Origin: Anthonomus grandis grandis
Lineage: Eukaryota; Arthropoda; Insecta; Coleoptera; Curculionidae
DNA length: 64,000 nt
Assembly (NCBI RefSeq): GCF_022605725.1
Contig: NC_065552.1
Coordinates: 16,696,785-16,760,784 of the forward strand
Direction: 5' to 3'
The first letter of the stretch is position 1. The number at the start of each line of letters is the position of its first letter. The position numbers and the translations under genes are program-made. The notes beneath the pieces are model-generated. The model saw only the letters and a list, made by a program, of their open reading frames with translations. It was not told the origin of the DNA and did not search any database. Positions 23,801 to 34,551 of this stretch are shown here, piece by piece.

Positions 23801-24196
23801 TATGGAAATATTTTTACTTTTGGTGAAATTAATTCTACTCCCCTCTTTACTTCTTGAACCACAAGCCAGCAGAACATACATTATTTTCGACATACAAATA
23901 TATAAAATAGACATTCTGATAATAATTATAAATAAATCTTTACCTGGGCACCATCTGAAGACTGTAAAAGGTCTTGAGCAAATCTTGCACTCTTTACCAT
24001 ATTTTTCTTTTGTCATCCGAATATAGGGGTTATCTCCAAGGCAGGTTTGGCATAAAATAGGAAAGTCCTACAAGAACAAAATAATTAATTTATTATCATT
24101 TTCAAGAAATAGTTAGAGGGATAATTATTGAAAAAAACTCACAGCATCTTCCCAGTTTTGCCTGTTATAAGTATTGGTGGTTTTTGATGTTGCCAT
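14631..24196 (-). CDS. RBM22: RBM22 pre-mRNA splicing factor, six exons in window
   Basis: This is the insect orthologue of RBM22 (yeast Ecm2/Slt11), a nuclear spliceosome protein of the NineTeen-related complex that contacts U6 snRNA and the pre-mRNA near the catalytic centre. Exons, from the 5' end: 24,196-24,143; 24,067-23,944; 15,577-15,384; 15,312-15,168; 15,105-14,889; 14,803-14,631. All junctions are GT-AG and in phase. The 302 codons cover the N-terminal Cys-rich zinc region, a CCCH finger (CSFWVKGEC, then EEC, PYRH) and an RRM (RNP2 LYLGNL, RNP1 QCAFVQF). The last exon ends in phase 1 after KWGRSQ, exactly where the human protein enters its proline/glycine-rich tail of about 110 residues. 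That tail exon was not found and is probably before position 1. The 8.4-kb second intron is filled by Penelope and LINE sequence. Confidence 0.93.
14889..15105 (-). CDS. RBM22: RBM22 exon 5 (CCCH finger end, RRM start)
   Basis: Encodes [20 protein letters not shown], then DRYYGVNDPVADKLLKRA and the RRM start TITTLYLGNLG. It is highly conserved with the vertebrate protein. Confidence 0.94.
15168..15312 (-). CDS. RBM22: RBM22 exon 4 (start of CCCH finger)
   Basis: Encodes LGKADGSLVNSK, then LLMRLARTAPYYKRNRPHVC and the first two finger cysteines (CSFWVKGEC). The acceptor is TTTTAG just before TTAGGA; the donor is GTAAGG. Confidence 0.92.
15384..15577 (-). CDS. RBM22: RBM22 exon 3 (zinc region, linker)
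   Basis: Encodes ARMRFKKTEVCQTCSKLKN, then VCQTCLLDLEYGLPIQVRD and YYIQNMERE. Two further CxxC pairs complete the zinc-binding N-terminal domain. It ends at a codon boundary before GTATGT. Confidence 0.93.
15801..15821. repeat. AAAT microsatellite
   Basis: About five AAAT units in RBM22 intron 2. Confidence 0.9.
15948..16019 (+). mobile_element. Truncated end of the TACCGGGTG foldback family
   Basis: Starts TACCGGGTGACACAGAAAAA and continues nearly identically to 51,841-51,915 up to AATTTAGT. Penelope sequence starts directly after it, so this end was cut off by, or was the target of, the Penelope insertion. Confidence 0.75.
16592..17116 (-). pseudogene. Penelope GIY-YIG endonuclease region (copy 2)
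   Basis: 174 open codons. The region begins with a WGMVSYQIKNIF-type linker, then SGVYQMGCSSEYCNAFYIEQ, where GVY and YIE stand for GIY and YIG; the glycine of YIG is replaced by Glu. RRFSTRITEHCREIEKSKN (the catalytic Arg region) and KSNFARHVYTSKHSF follow. It is separated by stops from the RT segment at 17,243-17,608, so the full polyprotein is broken. Confidence 0.75.
17243..18204 (-). pseudogene. Penelope reverse transcriptase region (copy 2)
   Basis: From 18,204 the minus strand reads VEKVEIFLSTDNFSVVNLYP, then PLLYGLPKIYKHDMPIRPVV, the classic Penelope block. After frame changes and a degenerate middle it reads WVLAELFISDLENKI and FIKRYMDDIFAIF at the active site, where YMDD is intact, and then FTFKIETNEYLTFLDLKL and FSIFRKPTSTDSTI. 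The catalytic motif survives, but frameshifts around 17,610-17,880 (including a long A tract) disable it. Its N-terminal part is across the LINE at 20,722-20,790. Confidence 0.8.
18205..20721 (+). pseudogene. CR1/Jockey-type LINE ORF2, 5'-truncated, inserted in Penelope
   Basis: A plus-strand non-LTR retrotransposon copy. It opens within the last part of the endonuclease domain (VDNIFTNMNSSVVISSEVLV, LSDQYPQTF). The linker and RT follow: KVVPVFKKGEKTNIANYRPI (written in the frame at 19,005), GLYFDLSKAFDTVDH, GVPQGSILGPVLFLLYVNGL and the active site CQFADDTSVIV. The thumb region follows at 20,000-20,545 (QSILQYGICFWG, RMQKRIIRCLLGM). Frameshifts near 18,650, 19,000, 19,470 and 19,820 break the ORF. 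It ends in an ATT-repeat tail at 20,708-20,721, the usual 3' microsatellite end of this group. The target is the Penelope coding region on both sides. Confidence 0.82.
20795..21450 (+). pseudogene. Non-LTR reverse transcriptase fragment
   Basis: Plus-strand RT fragment from another LINE lineage: ISNLSKIIEKCMKLRLNEFL, FQFGFKQNKSTEDAV, MAIFLDLSKAFDTV, GIRGIPYSLFESYINQRTQ, then after a frameshift PQGTVLGLVLFSINVNEL and VCFPDDTAIMI, where the ADD active site has become PDD. Short and frame-broken. It directly adjoins the end of the Penelope piece. Confidence 0.75.
21620..21920 (-). pseudogene. Possible LINE ORF2 C-terminal fragment
   Basis: The minus strand reads GIEQHSLPYRRLDKCQNGLE, then FLAMKFHNRLPREVRGLD, resembling the closing segment of non-LTR ORF2 (KLFNKLP..IK.L). 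It is short, and the assignment is tentative. Confidence 0.35.
21921..23943. other. Rest of RBM22 intron 2, nothing recognised
   Basis: AT-rich, with short open frames at 22,477-22,719 and 23,175-23,581 that have low-complexity hydrophobic translations and no family resemblance. No gene supported. Confidence 0.4.
23944..24067 (-). CDS. RBM22: RBM22 exon 2 (Cys-rich zinc region)
   Basis: Encodes PILCQTCLGDNPYIRM and the paired cysteines CKIC, then FTVFRWCPG. The acceptor is CTTGTAG; the donor GTAAAG falls after the first base of a glycine codon completed at 15,577. Confidence 0.92.
24143..24196 (-). CDS. RBM22: RBM22 exon 1
   Basis: Encodes the start MATSKTTNTYNRQNWEDA, which matches the family N-terminus, so the ATG at 24,196 is well supported. 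A GTGAGT donor follows. Confidence 0.92.
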
Positions 24197-24440
24197 TGCG
24201 CATGTAATTAGTTAAAATAATATAAAATTAAACTAAAAAAGATTCGTCCTTGGTTCTTCTATAACGCCGCACTTCTAAAAACTCGTTTAAAAAACGGCAT
24301 AAACAATAAAACAAAGTTAATACAACGAAAAAAACTACTAACATCATCGAGGCGACATTTTGTTTGACGGTTGACAATGTTGACATAACATAATGTAACG
24401 TCACATAATCAGGGTTGCCATGTCAATAATTTTTAAATTA
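24197..24440 (-). promoter_or_regulatory. Probable RBM22 5' UTR and promoter region
   Basis: Lies directly upstream of the RBM22 start and contains no TE similarity that I can see. No convincing TATA box was found. A short GC-richer patch lies at 24,262-24,270 and 24,344-24,356. The assignment rests on position only. Confidence 0.35.
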
Positions 24441-24899
24441 TCGCATTTTGTATTGTTGCACTACATTTCTTTGTAAAATTATACTTTTTTATAGTTGGAC
24501 ACACTTGCAAGAAAAACCTATCGCGCCCAAGGGGCGGCAAGTGCGCGGAAATGTCGGAGGCTATTCGTCTTAAATCGCTGTAGATGCTATTTCTTGGGAA
24601 CACTTTCCATTGAAGTATCTATAAAAAAGACATAAATCTCCGACGGCTCTTCGGTGTTCCAAACTGTCAAGTTTACAGGTATATTCAGGGTTGTTATGGT
24701 ATGCTGTCCAGAAGTTTTAAAACGCTCTTGGAAGCAGCGCTCTAAATGTGCGAGCAATATTCCTTGGTCGGCCAGATCTGAGCCTTGTAGAGAATAAGCG
24801 ATTGTTTAGATGAATATAGGTGCTTCGTTAGAACGCCCAATTTCTATCAGAGAACCACGCTTCGCAATAACTGACACATGGGTATGCCCGGTTAGATTA
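24441..24899. other. Intergenic, no gene seen
   Basis: Mixed sequence with a GC-rich patch at 24,520-24,560 (GCGCCCAAGGGGCGGCAAG). No open frame or known motif was identified. Confidence 0.4.
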
Positions 24900-24907
24900 G
24901 TCTCGGC

Positions 24908-25636
24908 CACGAACTTAATAAATATACCTGGACTGCCAATTCAATAAAAAGTAAATGACCACTACTAGGTGGTCGCCATTTTCCGTGATTGTGTCCTTTC
25001 GTTGTTGGTCACTATGACAAATTTCATTTGTGCCAATTGTAGAGAAACAAAACAATTCAAGTTTTTCAGAGGTTATGTTGACAAAAATACAAAATAAAAA
25101 GTTACATTTAGTTTTACTATTATGACTTTTACTTTCCTTCTATGTACAGTGTTTCCACATTAATAGGTAGAACCATCTATAAAAATCAAAATAATTAACA
25201 TATCGATGATTTTATGAGGGTTTGTAATTAGCAAGGGTTTATCTAGTAAAAATAAACAACTCTATATATTATTCTATCATAAACAACACAGACAGACAAT
25301 TTACTATAATTCGGTTTTAAGGAACAGTGACGTTTAAATAAGGATAGTCATACATTATCCACGTATTAAGTAAGGAGGAAGCTACATCGCCTGTTGCAGA
25401 CGATATACCCAACTGTCGTTTACAAATCGCCAAAAACTAGGCAATCCGCTATACACACACGTAAAACTTTATTACCGTTATTTAAAATATTTTTTGTTGG
25501 CAACAATGAAAATATTCAGAGTGACCAACATCCAAAGGATACAACCGCTATAAAAATGGCGACCACCAGGCAGCGGTCATTTTTGGGTATCGTGGCCATA
25601 TGCATTAGCAGTTCAGGTATATTTATTAAGTTCGTG
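24908..25636. mobile_element. P-type MITE, 729 bp, with 8-bp target duplication
   Basis: The ends are CACGAACTTAATAAATATAC at the left and its complement ending GTTCGTG at the right. The same 8 bp, GTCTCGGC, lies immediately outside both ends (24,900-24,907 and 25,637-25,644). The inverted repeats extend roughly 150 bp with gaps, including the pair around GGTGGTCGCCAT and ATGGCGACCACC. There is no transposase. An 8-bp duplication with CA...TG ends fits P elements (hAT ends normally start CAG). A second copy, inverted and itself interrupted, is at 58,380-59,325. Confidence 0.85.
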
Positions 25637-26091
25637 GTCTCGGCGGTAATTTTGCAGTTTAGCGGGTTTTGTCAAAACTGACGAAAAATTGTAGGGATTT
25701 TTGCAAAATGAGTAGATTTGGATATATATATATATTTCACTAAGAGTGGCGGATAGCCAAATTTTATCACGACAAGGGTCTTATCACGCACTAAATCACT
25801 CACTATTAATTAATATAGTTAATTATGATTAATCATTATAGTAACCCTTTTCGACAAGTTTTGTCGTCAACTGCGTTTTGTCACTTTGCAGCTTAAGCCT
25901 TGTCCCCAGCATGGCTGACTCAAAAGTGCCTTCTCTTAAAAGCAATCATTAGAACGTGACTTTGCCTGAAATGGATTTAACGCGCTTTATCGGGAAGCTG
26001 AGCATTTGGCAACAGCGCATCGTTAAAGCAAAGCAGAACATTGTGACTGTTCGTCTCGCAGCGAACGGGTCAATGTTACCACATGGATAAC

Positions 26092-28027
26092 ATTGACAGA
26101 GAGCTGACAGACAGTTGTTGACATTGACTGATAGAACATCATTTGTCATTGTCATACCATTTGAGTTTGTTCCATAGATAAAGAATATATATTGGGTTAT
26201 GGTGGTTGCATACAAACTGAAAGAAATTCTTCTGACAAATCAGCTAGCGGCCTCTCGCTTGGCAGCGGAAACTGTTGTAACTAACTTGACAGTTCGACGT
26301 GTCTAATTGGACCAATCGAAATGGTAGAAAGGCGTGGCCAAATTAAGGCGGGAAATCACATTTTATTTAATCTGACAATCTTATCATTTAATCGTAATAT
26401 CTAAAGCAAACGCCTAATCAAAAAGGTTACTCATAGAGAAAAGAGCCTTTTTGTTTAGGTGTTAGCATCAGATATTGATCTGAACAAAAATAAAACTTCA
26501 GCTTTATTTTACATATCTAAATACTGCAATAATCTACGAAAGTGTACTAACAATAGTACTACGAAAGTGTACGACATATCACCAATTGGACAAATAGAAA
26601 TAAAACAATGTTTTTTTTTGCTTTAATACATTTATTATTTAATTTTCCTGGAAAAAAACTTAAAATGATATACATAATATTTAATAATTCATTATAACAT
26701 ACATTATATAAATTAGAATTAATCTAAAAATGTTTAAAATTATTTTGTTAGCACTGAACTACCCTAATTTTATATAGATTAGAAAAGGTTGTCAACATTT
26801 TTGTGCTATTTTCTCATAATACATCTAAAGGCATTCCCATTAGGTTAATAATATCCTTATTTTATTAACACATAGAGTCAATAGAGGATGAATTATTCTT
26901 ATTTAATATGTACTTGTATCTGTTTCCTAAAGAAAAATTAAACAAATTTTAAAATTATTTAAATTATAGTCTAAATATTAATTTTTAAAATTAATATTTA
27001 GACTATAAAAATTCTATAACAGAGTATATCAAAAGAAACAATATATCCACCGACAAAACAAAATAAACTCTTTCAAAATGAAAACAACTTTTTAGTATAA
27101 ACATATATCACTTACATAGAATATATTTGTTGGTCTCTTATTTAATACTAACAACATATCTTGGAACTATAATATTACTAAAAACTTAATTCAAGGATAG
27201 ATGTTTACATAAAATAAAAAGAAACTCTTAAAAAAACAAGTTGTAAGAAAAACATTAATTCTGATCCATTCCGGGTGCTCAGGTCTCTTAGCCGCTATAC
27301 CTATGTCTTGTCTCCGTGAACACAGGAAGTGGTATGATACGAGCAGAAAAAAAAAATAGACAGTGCAAACCTTATAAATCAATTTACTAAATGATTCATG
27401 TAAAAAAAAAGACAAAATAAATGTTTCAATAAATATGTATTGTAATGTAAAACCAGCGGTATCAGCATTATTAAAATTTGTGGAGAACTGATCAGAAGAA
27501 ATTCTATAGCTTAAAGTCTTAATAATATTTATATAATATGAACTGAAGGAAATTAGAAAAATCTTTTATTACTGTTTCTCAGAAACATTTAAAATTTCAA
27601 TCAATTTTTAATTGTTGAATAGAAAATGAGAGGCCAGACATTTTATAATATGTATTTATAATAATCAATTTAAAAATTAAATATTTGAAAAGTGAAACTT
27701 CTTCATTGAAATCAACTGAATTTGATTTTTTTTAAGACTAAAGATTGACAATACAAAAACATAATAGTAAAAAATAAAATCAGATTTTCTTACCAGAAAC
27801 CTGGAATTGCTTGCCGCAAATTAATTAAAACACTACTCCCAATATTGAAAGAGAACTTTTTAGAAAAAAAGTCATCAATTTAAAATAACATCCTTAAAAC
27901 AAATAGCAAACTCAATCCACGCTGGCATTCATTGGAATGAAAAACAAAACAAACTCAAATGGTATGACAATGACAAATGATGTTCTATCAGTCAATGTCA
28001 ACAACTGTCTGTCAGCTCCCTGTCAAT
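26092..28027. mobile_element. 1.94-kb inverted-repeat element, no transposase
   Basis: Arms of about 79 bp: 26,092-26,170 begins ATTGACAGAGAGCTGACAG, and 27,949-28,027 ends CTGTCAGCTCCCTGTCAAT. They match almost throughout, including GACAAATGATGTTCTATCAG on the right. The interior is AT-rich with no recognisable gene and contains a 43-nt perfect hairpin. No target duplication was seen, so the superfamily is unknown. The right end lies only about 120 bp before the P/THAP element. Confidence 0.75.
26965..27007. repeat. Perfect 43-nt hairpin
   Basis: Two 21-bp arms (TATAGTCTAAATATTAATTTT and its complement, 20-plus bases) around a single central T. It lies inside the inverted-repeat element. 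Confidence 0.9.
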
Positions 28028-28149
28028 TTTGCCAAGCAAGATGGCCGATATACGATTCCGATTTTCACCATACAAGTTTCATCCATGTGTGTTATCTAGC
28101 ATGCTATGGTCCATAATCCTAAAGCACGATACAAACAATAAAGGTAAGA

Positions 28150-31100
28150 TATTGCGCATGATGGGCGGAGCTTCACGACGAGGATGACGTCACCAATTGA
28201 GTGAAATGAGACGCCATTGATTTGTGTAGCATAACAAAGGCTGTTGTTTTATTTTGTGTTTGTGGTGAAAAGTGCGAATTATTATAAAATAAAATATGCA
28301 TTGTGCCGTATATGGATGTAATTCTGACAATCAATCGAAAAAGAGTCCTTGTGAGGTCAAATTTTTTCATTTTCCAAAGGATAAACTTGTGTGCAAGAAA
28401 TGGGTCAGGCAACAAAGCAGGAAGACAAGGTTAATATAAAAACAGCATGTATTTGCTCAAAAAATTTCTTGGGATTTTAAAGTCAATCTTCAGCATAGCT
28501 TGTTAAATTATACGCCAAAACGTTATTGTGTGTTGAACGATGACGCTGTCCCAACTCAGAATTTACCAGCCAGTAAAATACCATCAAAGGAACGTAGTTC
28601 CGTAATAAAAAAAAGGGAGAGGAAACAAGTAGTAGCGGAGTTACTAAAAAGGTAAATAATTTTTTACATATTTTTTGCTATTATTAATAATTTATTTATT
28701 TATGGTTAGTAGTTTGGATGGTGGAGAAAAAAATTATGTTAATAAAGGTGAAGGTAGTGGTAGTAGTTCCCTTTCAAATCTTCCAGAAGTAATGCCTGGT
28801 ACTGACCTTGTTCCTGATTCAAATAAAACTATATGGTATTTTATTTAAAATTTTTAAATTTAGAAAATAATCATAAAATTGTATTTTTTTAGTGTTCAAA
28901 CTAGTGTGACTGGTGCGGATATTAGTCAATTAGAAAAGTCATTGGAGAGCAAAAACCAAGAAATATTCTTTTTAAAACAGAAACTCTCTGCCCTGGAGAC
29001 AATTTTTTCAAAAAATCAGCTTGAAAAAATAAGATGCAACAAGCGTATACAATGGTCTGTTGCAGAAATTTCAAATGCTATTGTCATACATACTGCGGGA
29101 CCAAGGGCATCCAGGTTAATGTTAAAAAGGGGATATCCATACCCAGCAGTATCCACTTTAAAAGCTTGGCTTAAAAAAATTAAAATAAAGCCTATGGTCT
29201 TTCAATTCAAGAGCAAAATGAAATAATCGATGAAATGTCCAAAACTATGCTCAATCTTAGAGTGAAAGGGAGGAAATATTTGCTTCTATTTCAAATTGGT
29301 AATACTTTTATGAACTTTTGATTTAATATTGCATATTTTGTCTTATAATTACAGGAATACTCATTTCAAATAATGCCCTGAAGTTATTGTTGCCGGATTT
29401 ACAGCGAAGATTTGGTAGTCAATATATTCTCACAAGACGTATAAATCAAGATGTGTTAGAGAACTTTTTTGGAGTTATTCGTGCAAAGGGAGGCCTAAAT
29501 GATCACCCAAATGCCTTGGAATTCAAGTATGGATTACGATCTTACATCACGGGAAAAAATGAGGGTGCCTATTCTGAATTCTCCAATGTAGAAGCGGATG
29601 ATACTCCAGATTTGCCAATAAGTGGGCCAATGATCCATAAACTGAAATCTACAGATAGTCCAGTTGTAGCTGTGCATGAGGAAAATATTGACACAGAACT
29701 ACAAGAACTGGAATATGATGGGCTAGAGCATCTGGCTGGATTTATTTGCTATAAATTAGAGGATCCAAATTTAGAAAGACGCAATGAACCAAAATTCACT
29801 TGGACCGACCATTTAAGTGAAGGAGGTTTACGTAAGCCTTCTGATGATTTTCTCTCTAAAGTAGAGCAACTTGAAAATGTTTTTAAGTCAGTTAACGGAG
29901 CTTCCTTAATGATAACAAAAAATTATATTAACAATTTATTGCTAAAAAGTAGTCACGTTGAATGCTCAGAAAAGGTTAAAAGACTGTTTTTTAGGTCTCG
30001 AATGTATTTTCGTATTAAAGAATTAAACAGGTCCGAGTTTGTTTAATTAGGCAAACGGAAAATGTTAAACACTGTTACCTAAATAAGTTTTTTTTTTCTA
30101 ATTTTAGTTTTATAATACTACATTGTAGCATTTTTTTATGGCTACATTTAAATCACAAAAAATCCTTAAGTTTTTCATAAATTTTAATGAGTATTTTTAG
30201 TGATCAAAAATTTAAGGATTTTATTTTGAAGCCCATTTTATTTTCCGTTAGGTACGGCAACAATGCTTTTAGTTTGAATAATACAAAGACTATCGTATCG
30301 ATTTTAATGATGAATTTTACTAAGTACTAAATTTTATTTAAACAAAATTTAAGTTTTTCTTGGTATTTACATAGATTGCTTTTATCATTTTGAATAATAA
30401 AAATTCATTTATTGATAGTTCTGCCCATATAATTCATGAAAATAAAGCCTAACAAGAAATAATCTTGCGGTACTATTTTCTATTAGTACTGGTTTTTCGA
30501 ATTTTTCGTATTTCGAGCACATCAGTAAAAAGATTGCAATGCTATTGTTGTGTTGACGGTGGTGCCATATTTTGCGATCTATTATGACAATTAATTTATA
30601 CTTCCCCTGCGCAGTAAATTCATGAATTTTCCCCAAGTATGAAATTATACACACCGTATCTTGATTCTTTTGTCTCGCAATTAAATTCATAGAGCTACCA
30701 TTTAACTACATATATTTTTTTGTAATTTTTATAGATCGAACTCTTTCTTGCTAAGCCTTTTTTATTAGCAAATTCACCCTCATTTTATATGTATTGTAAA
30801 TAGTGTAAATATTCTTGACAACAGAATGACAATATTAGATTTTTGTATATTTGGTGTAATTTAATAAATTTGGTTTTTGAGTAAATATTGTTTTACTTGT
30901 GAGTTAGCGCCAGACCGGGTCATTTATCTTTTTATAAAATATTAATTAAGTTTTCTTAATTTACTTAATTAATTACAGTTACATTTAATGAGTTATTAAA
31001 TCATTAAATTTTAAATAAATTAAGTGGCGCCCTTGGGAGAAAATTAGTAAGTTAAATTAAACATATTTGTTAGATTTTTCATTATAAATCTTTAAATTCT

Positions 31101-31460
31101 TTATTAACTCTACAAAAATATAAATTAAAAGTACAGTAAATCGGGTAATCTGGTGTTTTTTTATATTATTTATTGATAACTTTAAAAATAACTTCTTAGT
31201 TATTATAATAATTATTTTTAATAGGCTACATTTAGGTATATCAATTTTCCGAATGAATAAAATTCTTAATTTACGGAGTTTTAATAACAGTATATACTAT
31301 TAAAACTTCCTAAATTAAAATACCTGTTCATAATAATACAAATTGACTTCTTTAATAGGATTTCCACTGAATTTTAAGCCCAGACTACCATTTCCTATGT
31401 ACATCATATTGCCGTGTTTAAATTTCACTCAATTGATTACGTCACTGCGCAGAGCGGGCG
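28150..31460 (+). mobile_element. P/THAP-type transposon (third lineage)
   Basis: The left side (28,180-28,206, with TGACGTCACC followed by AATTGAGTGAAA) and the right side (31,423-31,450, TTTCACTCAATTG then ATTACGTCA) are inverted copies. They enclose the THAP transposase gene and a long AT-rich 3' region. Exact ends and target duplication were not resolved. 30,050-31,420 holds no further gene I can support. Confidence 0.6.
28296..30046 (+). pseudogene. P-element-like THAP transposase, catalytic core lost
   Basis: The ATG at 28,296 starts a THAP domain: MHCAVYGCNSDNQSKK, then VKFFHFPKDKLVCKKWVRQQ. After a frameshift near 28,425 a CICSKNFL-type segment and VNLQHSLLNYTPKRYCV follow. Candidate exons are 28,712-28,842 and 28,893-29,226. 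The latter carries a leucine-rich coiled coil (LEKSLESKNQEIFFLKQKLS) and the P-type block IQWSVAEISNAIVIHTAG, then YPYPAVSTLKAWLKK. A last exon (29,356-30,046) gives RINQDVLENFFGVIRAKGGL, the conserved C-terminal block. The RNase H-like catalytic segment and GTP-binding insert expected between them are missing, so it is internally deleted. Confidence 0.75.
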
Positions 31461-31788
31461 ATTTTTGTAGCGCGGAATAGGCGGCACTGATCCTAAAGGC
31501 ATTCTGCTTCCATGAATATGGTTTACCTATACCGGTAAAACCAACAACACCCCCATTCTTCAGAAATACTCCTCCAAGACTCTGAACCAAAACATACAAA
31601 GCTAATGTAATGTTAAGAGTATCAATATGTATAACACAAACAGATATTATTCACTCCTGAAATATACAATTTTATTAACAGTAAAACTGTAAAAAAAAAT
31701 TAATCACAGAAATAAATTAGGCGAAATGATATGGTGTAAAAAATATAAAGAATATACCTAAAGTCCTGCAAGAAAAAGGTAAAAATGA

Positions 31789-34460
31789 CTAAAATCTATG
31801 CGACAAAAATTCAGTTATTTCATAATAGCCCTTTGCAACTAAGAGTTTTTTAACACGTTTTCTAAAAAGTTTCCAGCTACCTATACCTTTCAAATCTGCA
31901 GGAAGATGATTAAAGAGTTTTTTACAATAAAATATAAAAGTTTTTTTGATCAGTGAACTTGTAGGCATAGGCAAGAGCACACCATTAGCTCGTCGACTGC
32001 TATATTCATGCCTATTAGTTGTGTTTATATTTCTAAATTTCTTATGAACGAGACAAACAGATTCTAATATAAATAAGGCAGGAAGGGTTAGGATTTTATG
32101 AGTGATAAATAGCTGTTTGCAAGACTCTCTCATACTCACATTCCACAGACGTCGGATCGCTCTCTTTTGCAAAACAAAAACACTATTAAATAAGTAATGT
32201 GTGCATGCACCCCAGAAACACAAACCATACCTTAAATGGGACTCAATTAAAGAAAAATCAACATTTCTCGCCATGTCAAAATCAACCTCCCCTGCGACCA
32301 CTTTAAGAGCATAACAATTTGCTGATATTTTTCTACACAATTGTGTGATATTGCCCTCAAATTTTAGTTTATTATCAATAAATAAACCTAAAAATTTATT
32401 TTCGTCTAAGTTGTTTAGAATGTGATTTTTTAAAAACACATTATTTAAATTGCATTTAAAATTCATAACACTAGTTTTTGAAATATTTAAACTCAGTTTG
32501 TTGGAATCACACCATTTCTTGATTTCAACAATATCTCTGTTAACTGTGAGATTTAGATTCATCGCACTCGTGTCATGCCATAAAATTATTGAATCATCCG
32601 CAAACTGAATGAATTTACCTGAGATCCTAAGATTGGCCATGTCATTAATATAAATGAGGAACACAATGAGTCACAAGCTGCTCCCTTGAAAGGGCACCAT
32701 CCATAGAAACACTCTGCATTCTAGTATGCAAATAAGACCCAAACCACTGAAGAGCCAGACCTCTGAATCCATACCGCTCAAGCTTCCACAGCAGTATTTC
32801 GTGACTAACACAGTCAAATGCTTTGGTCAAGTCACAAAACACTGCTGCAGCAATATCGCCATTGTTCAAGCTCAAAAATAAGGACTCAAAGAATGAAAAG
32901 ATCGCATCTGATGTTCCCTTGGCAGTCTTGGCACTTTGAAACCCAAATTGCTCCGATCTTATAATTTGCTTTTCAGCTAAATATGACATAAGTCGCTTTT
33001 TAACCAATTTCTCGATGATTTTTGAGAGGGTGGAAAGCAATGCTATTGGTCTGTAAGAAGAGGGTGATTCTGAAGCTTCCCCCCTTAAACAAAGGCACGA
33101 TTCTGGCTACATTAAGACAATTGGGAAATTGGCCATTATTGAAAGAATGATTAATTGCAGATACAAGTACCTCCAGTGCCGAACCGGGTAAATTGAAAAA
33201 TAACCGTACATTAAGTTCATCATAGCCAGACGTATTTTTCTTCTTTATCTCCTTTAGAGTAGACTTAGGTAGAGGTAGGCTCAACTAGATCAGTTGGCAA
33301 AAAGAAGAAAGAATCTGGTCCAGCCCTATACTCAAAAAACTGTTCATAGTTGGAAAAACCCTGAATTTGACTTACTATGTTACTACCTATGGTACAGTAG
33401 AAGTTATTAAGTTATTAGTTATTCAGGTTCAATATTTTCCTTTACAATATTGCCCCGTTTACCTCTTAGTTCATTTACTATCTTCCAAGCCTCCCCCTGA
33501 ATATTATTTGAATTACCTAAGCGACTTTTAAAGTATTTTTGCTTTGCAGTCTTAATTGTTAGTCTGTACAGTGCTCTATATTTGTTAAAATAGCTAATAA
33601 AAGCAATGTTATTTATATAAAATTTCCGAATATAGTTCAGTGATCTAAGATTTCTAGCAGACACCTTAAGACCCTTGGTAATCCATTTTTTTTTTGTTTT
33701 CGTTTTTAATGTTTTTATCGGAAAACATTTATTAACATTTTCACAAATAATTGCGTGAAATGACTCTAAAGGGCTTGCAATAGACAAAACGCGCTGCCAA
33801 TCCTCTGATCTACCCAGTTGCAAGAAGCTACTATAGTTTTTTTTGGCATAAATTCTGCCCCTTCTCTTTCCCCTCATTTGACTCTTGTGACCTATGCAAA
33901 AATCACATGCAATAACTTCATGGTCAGAGAGCCCTGAATTTATAGCATTTCAATTAAAATCATTTGCATCTATGTTGGAGCACACATAGTCAATTTGAGT
34001 GGTAGAGTTAGAAGTTATTCTAGTTGGATTATTAACTACAAAATTTAAACTATAAGACCTTAAAAGGTAAGTCAACTGGTTTGTAAAATTATTAGACAGA
34101 TTTGACCAGTCAATAGTAAAATCTCCGCATAAGATTACTTTCGAAAAAACATTTAAACTAGACAATAACACTTCTAGTCTAAATAAAAAGTCACCTACAG
34201 CGGCAGCAGAAGCTCTATATAAACATATAACATACAGATCAATAGAGCTACTATATATAATTGATAATTCAAATACCCTGTCATCAGCTAAATAATCAAA
34301 CTTACTTACTTTTACAAAACTAATTTTCTTAACCAATTCAGAATGCAAAAAAATTAATGACCCTCCATGCAACATATTTGAACGACATAATTCTTTAAAT
34401 TTACAAGTTCGTCAGGTTTTATCCAGTGTTGTTTAAGCCCTTCCAAAAATATCAGAACTT
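31789..34460 (-). pseudogene. LINE ORF2: APE endonuclease and reverse transcriptase, frameshifted
   Basis: 34,460-33,950 gives HWIKPDELVNL, then LIFLHSELVKKISF, VILCGDFTIDW (catalytic GDFN-like block) and NPTRITSNSTTQIDYVCSN, the APE endonuclease end; the N-terminal half of that domain is missing. 33,877-33,419 is the linker. RT blocks: STLKEIKKKNTSGYDELNVR, NVARIVPLFKGG, FCDLTKAFDCVSHEILLWKL, then in another frame KFIQFADDSIILW with an intact ADD active site, followed by the thumb (LRYGLCFWGA, VLQKRAIRRLWNV) to 31,789. At least four frame changes and a lost PQGS block make it inactive. Confidence 0.8.
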
Positions 34461-34551
34461 TTTTTTTCTTATAGATTGGATATTAAGATGTTCCAACAAA
34501 TATCTAGTTAGGGGGTACTTTTGTTCAAAAGGATGAAAATAATTAATTTTT

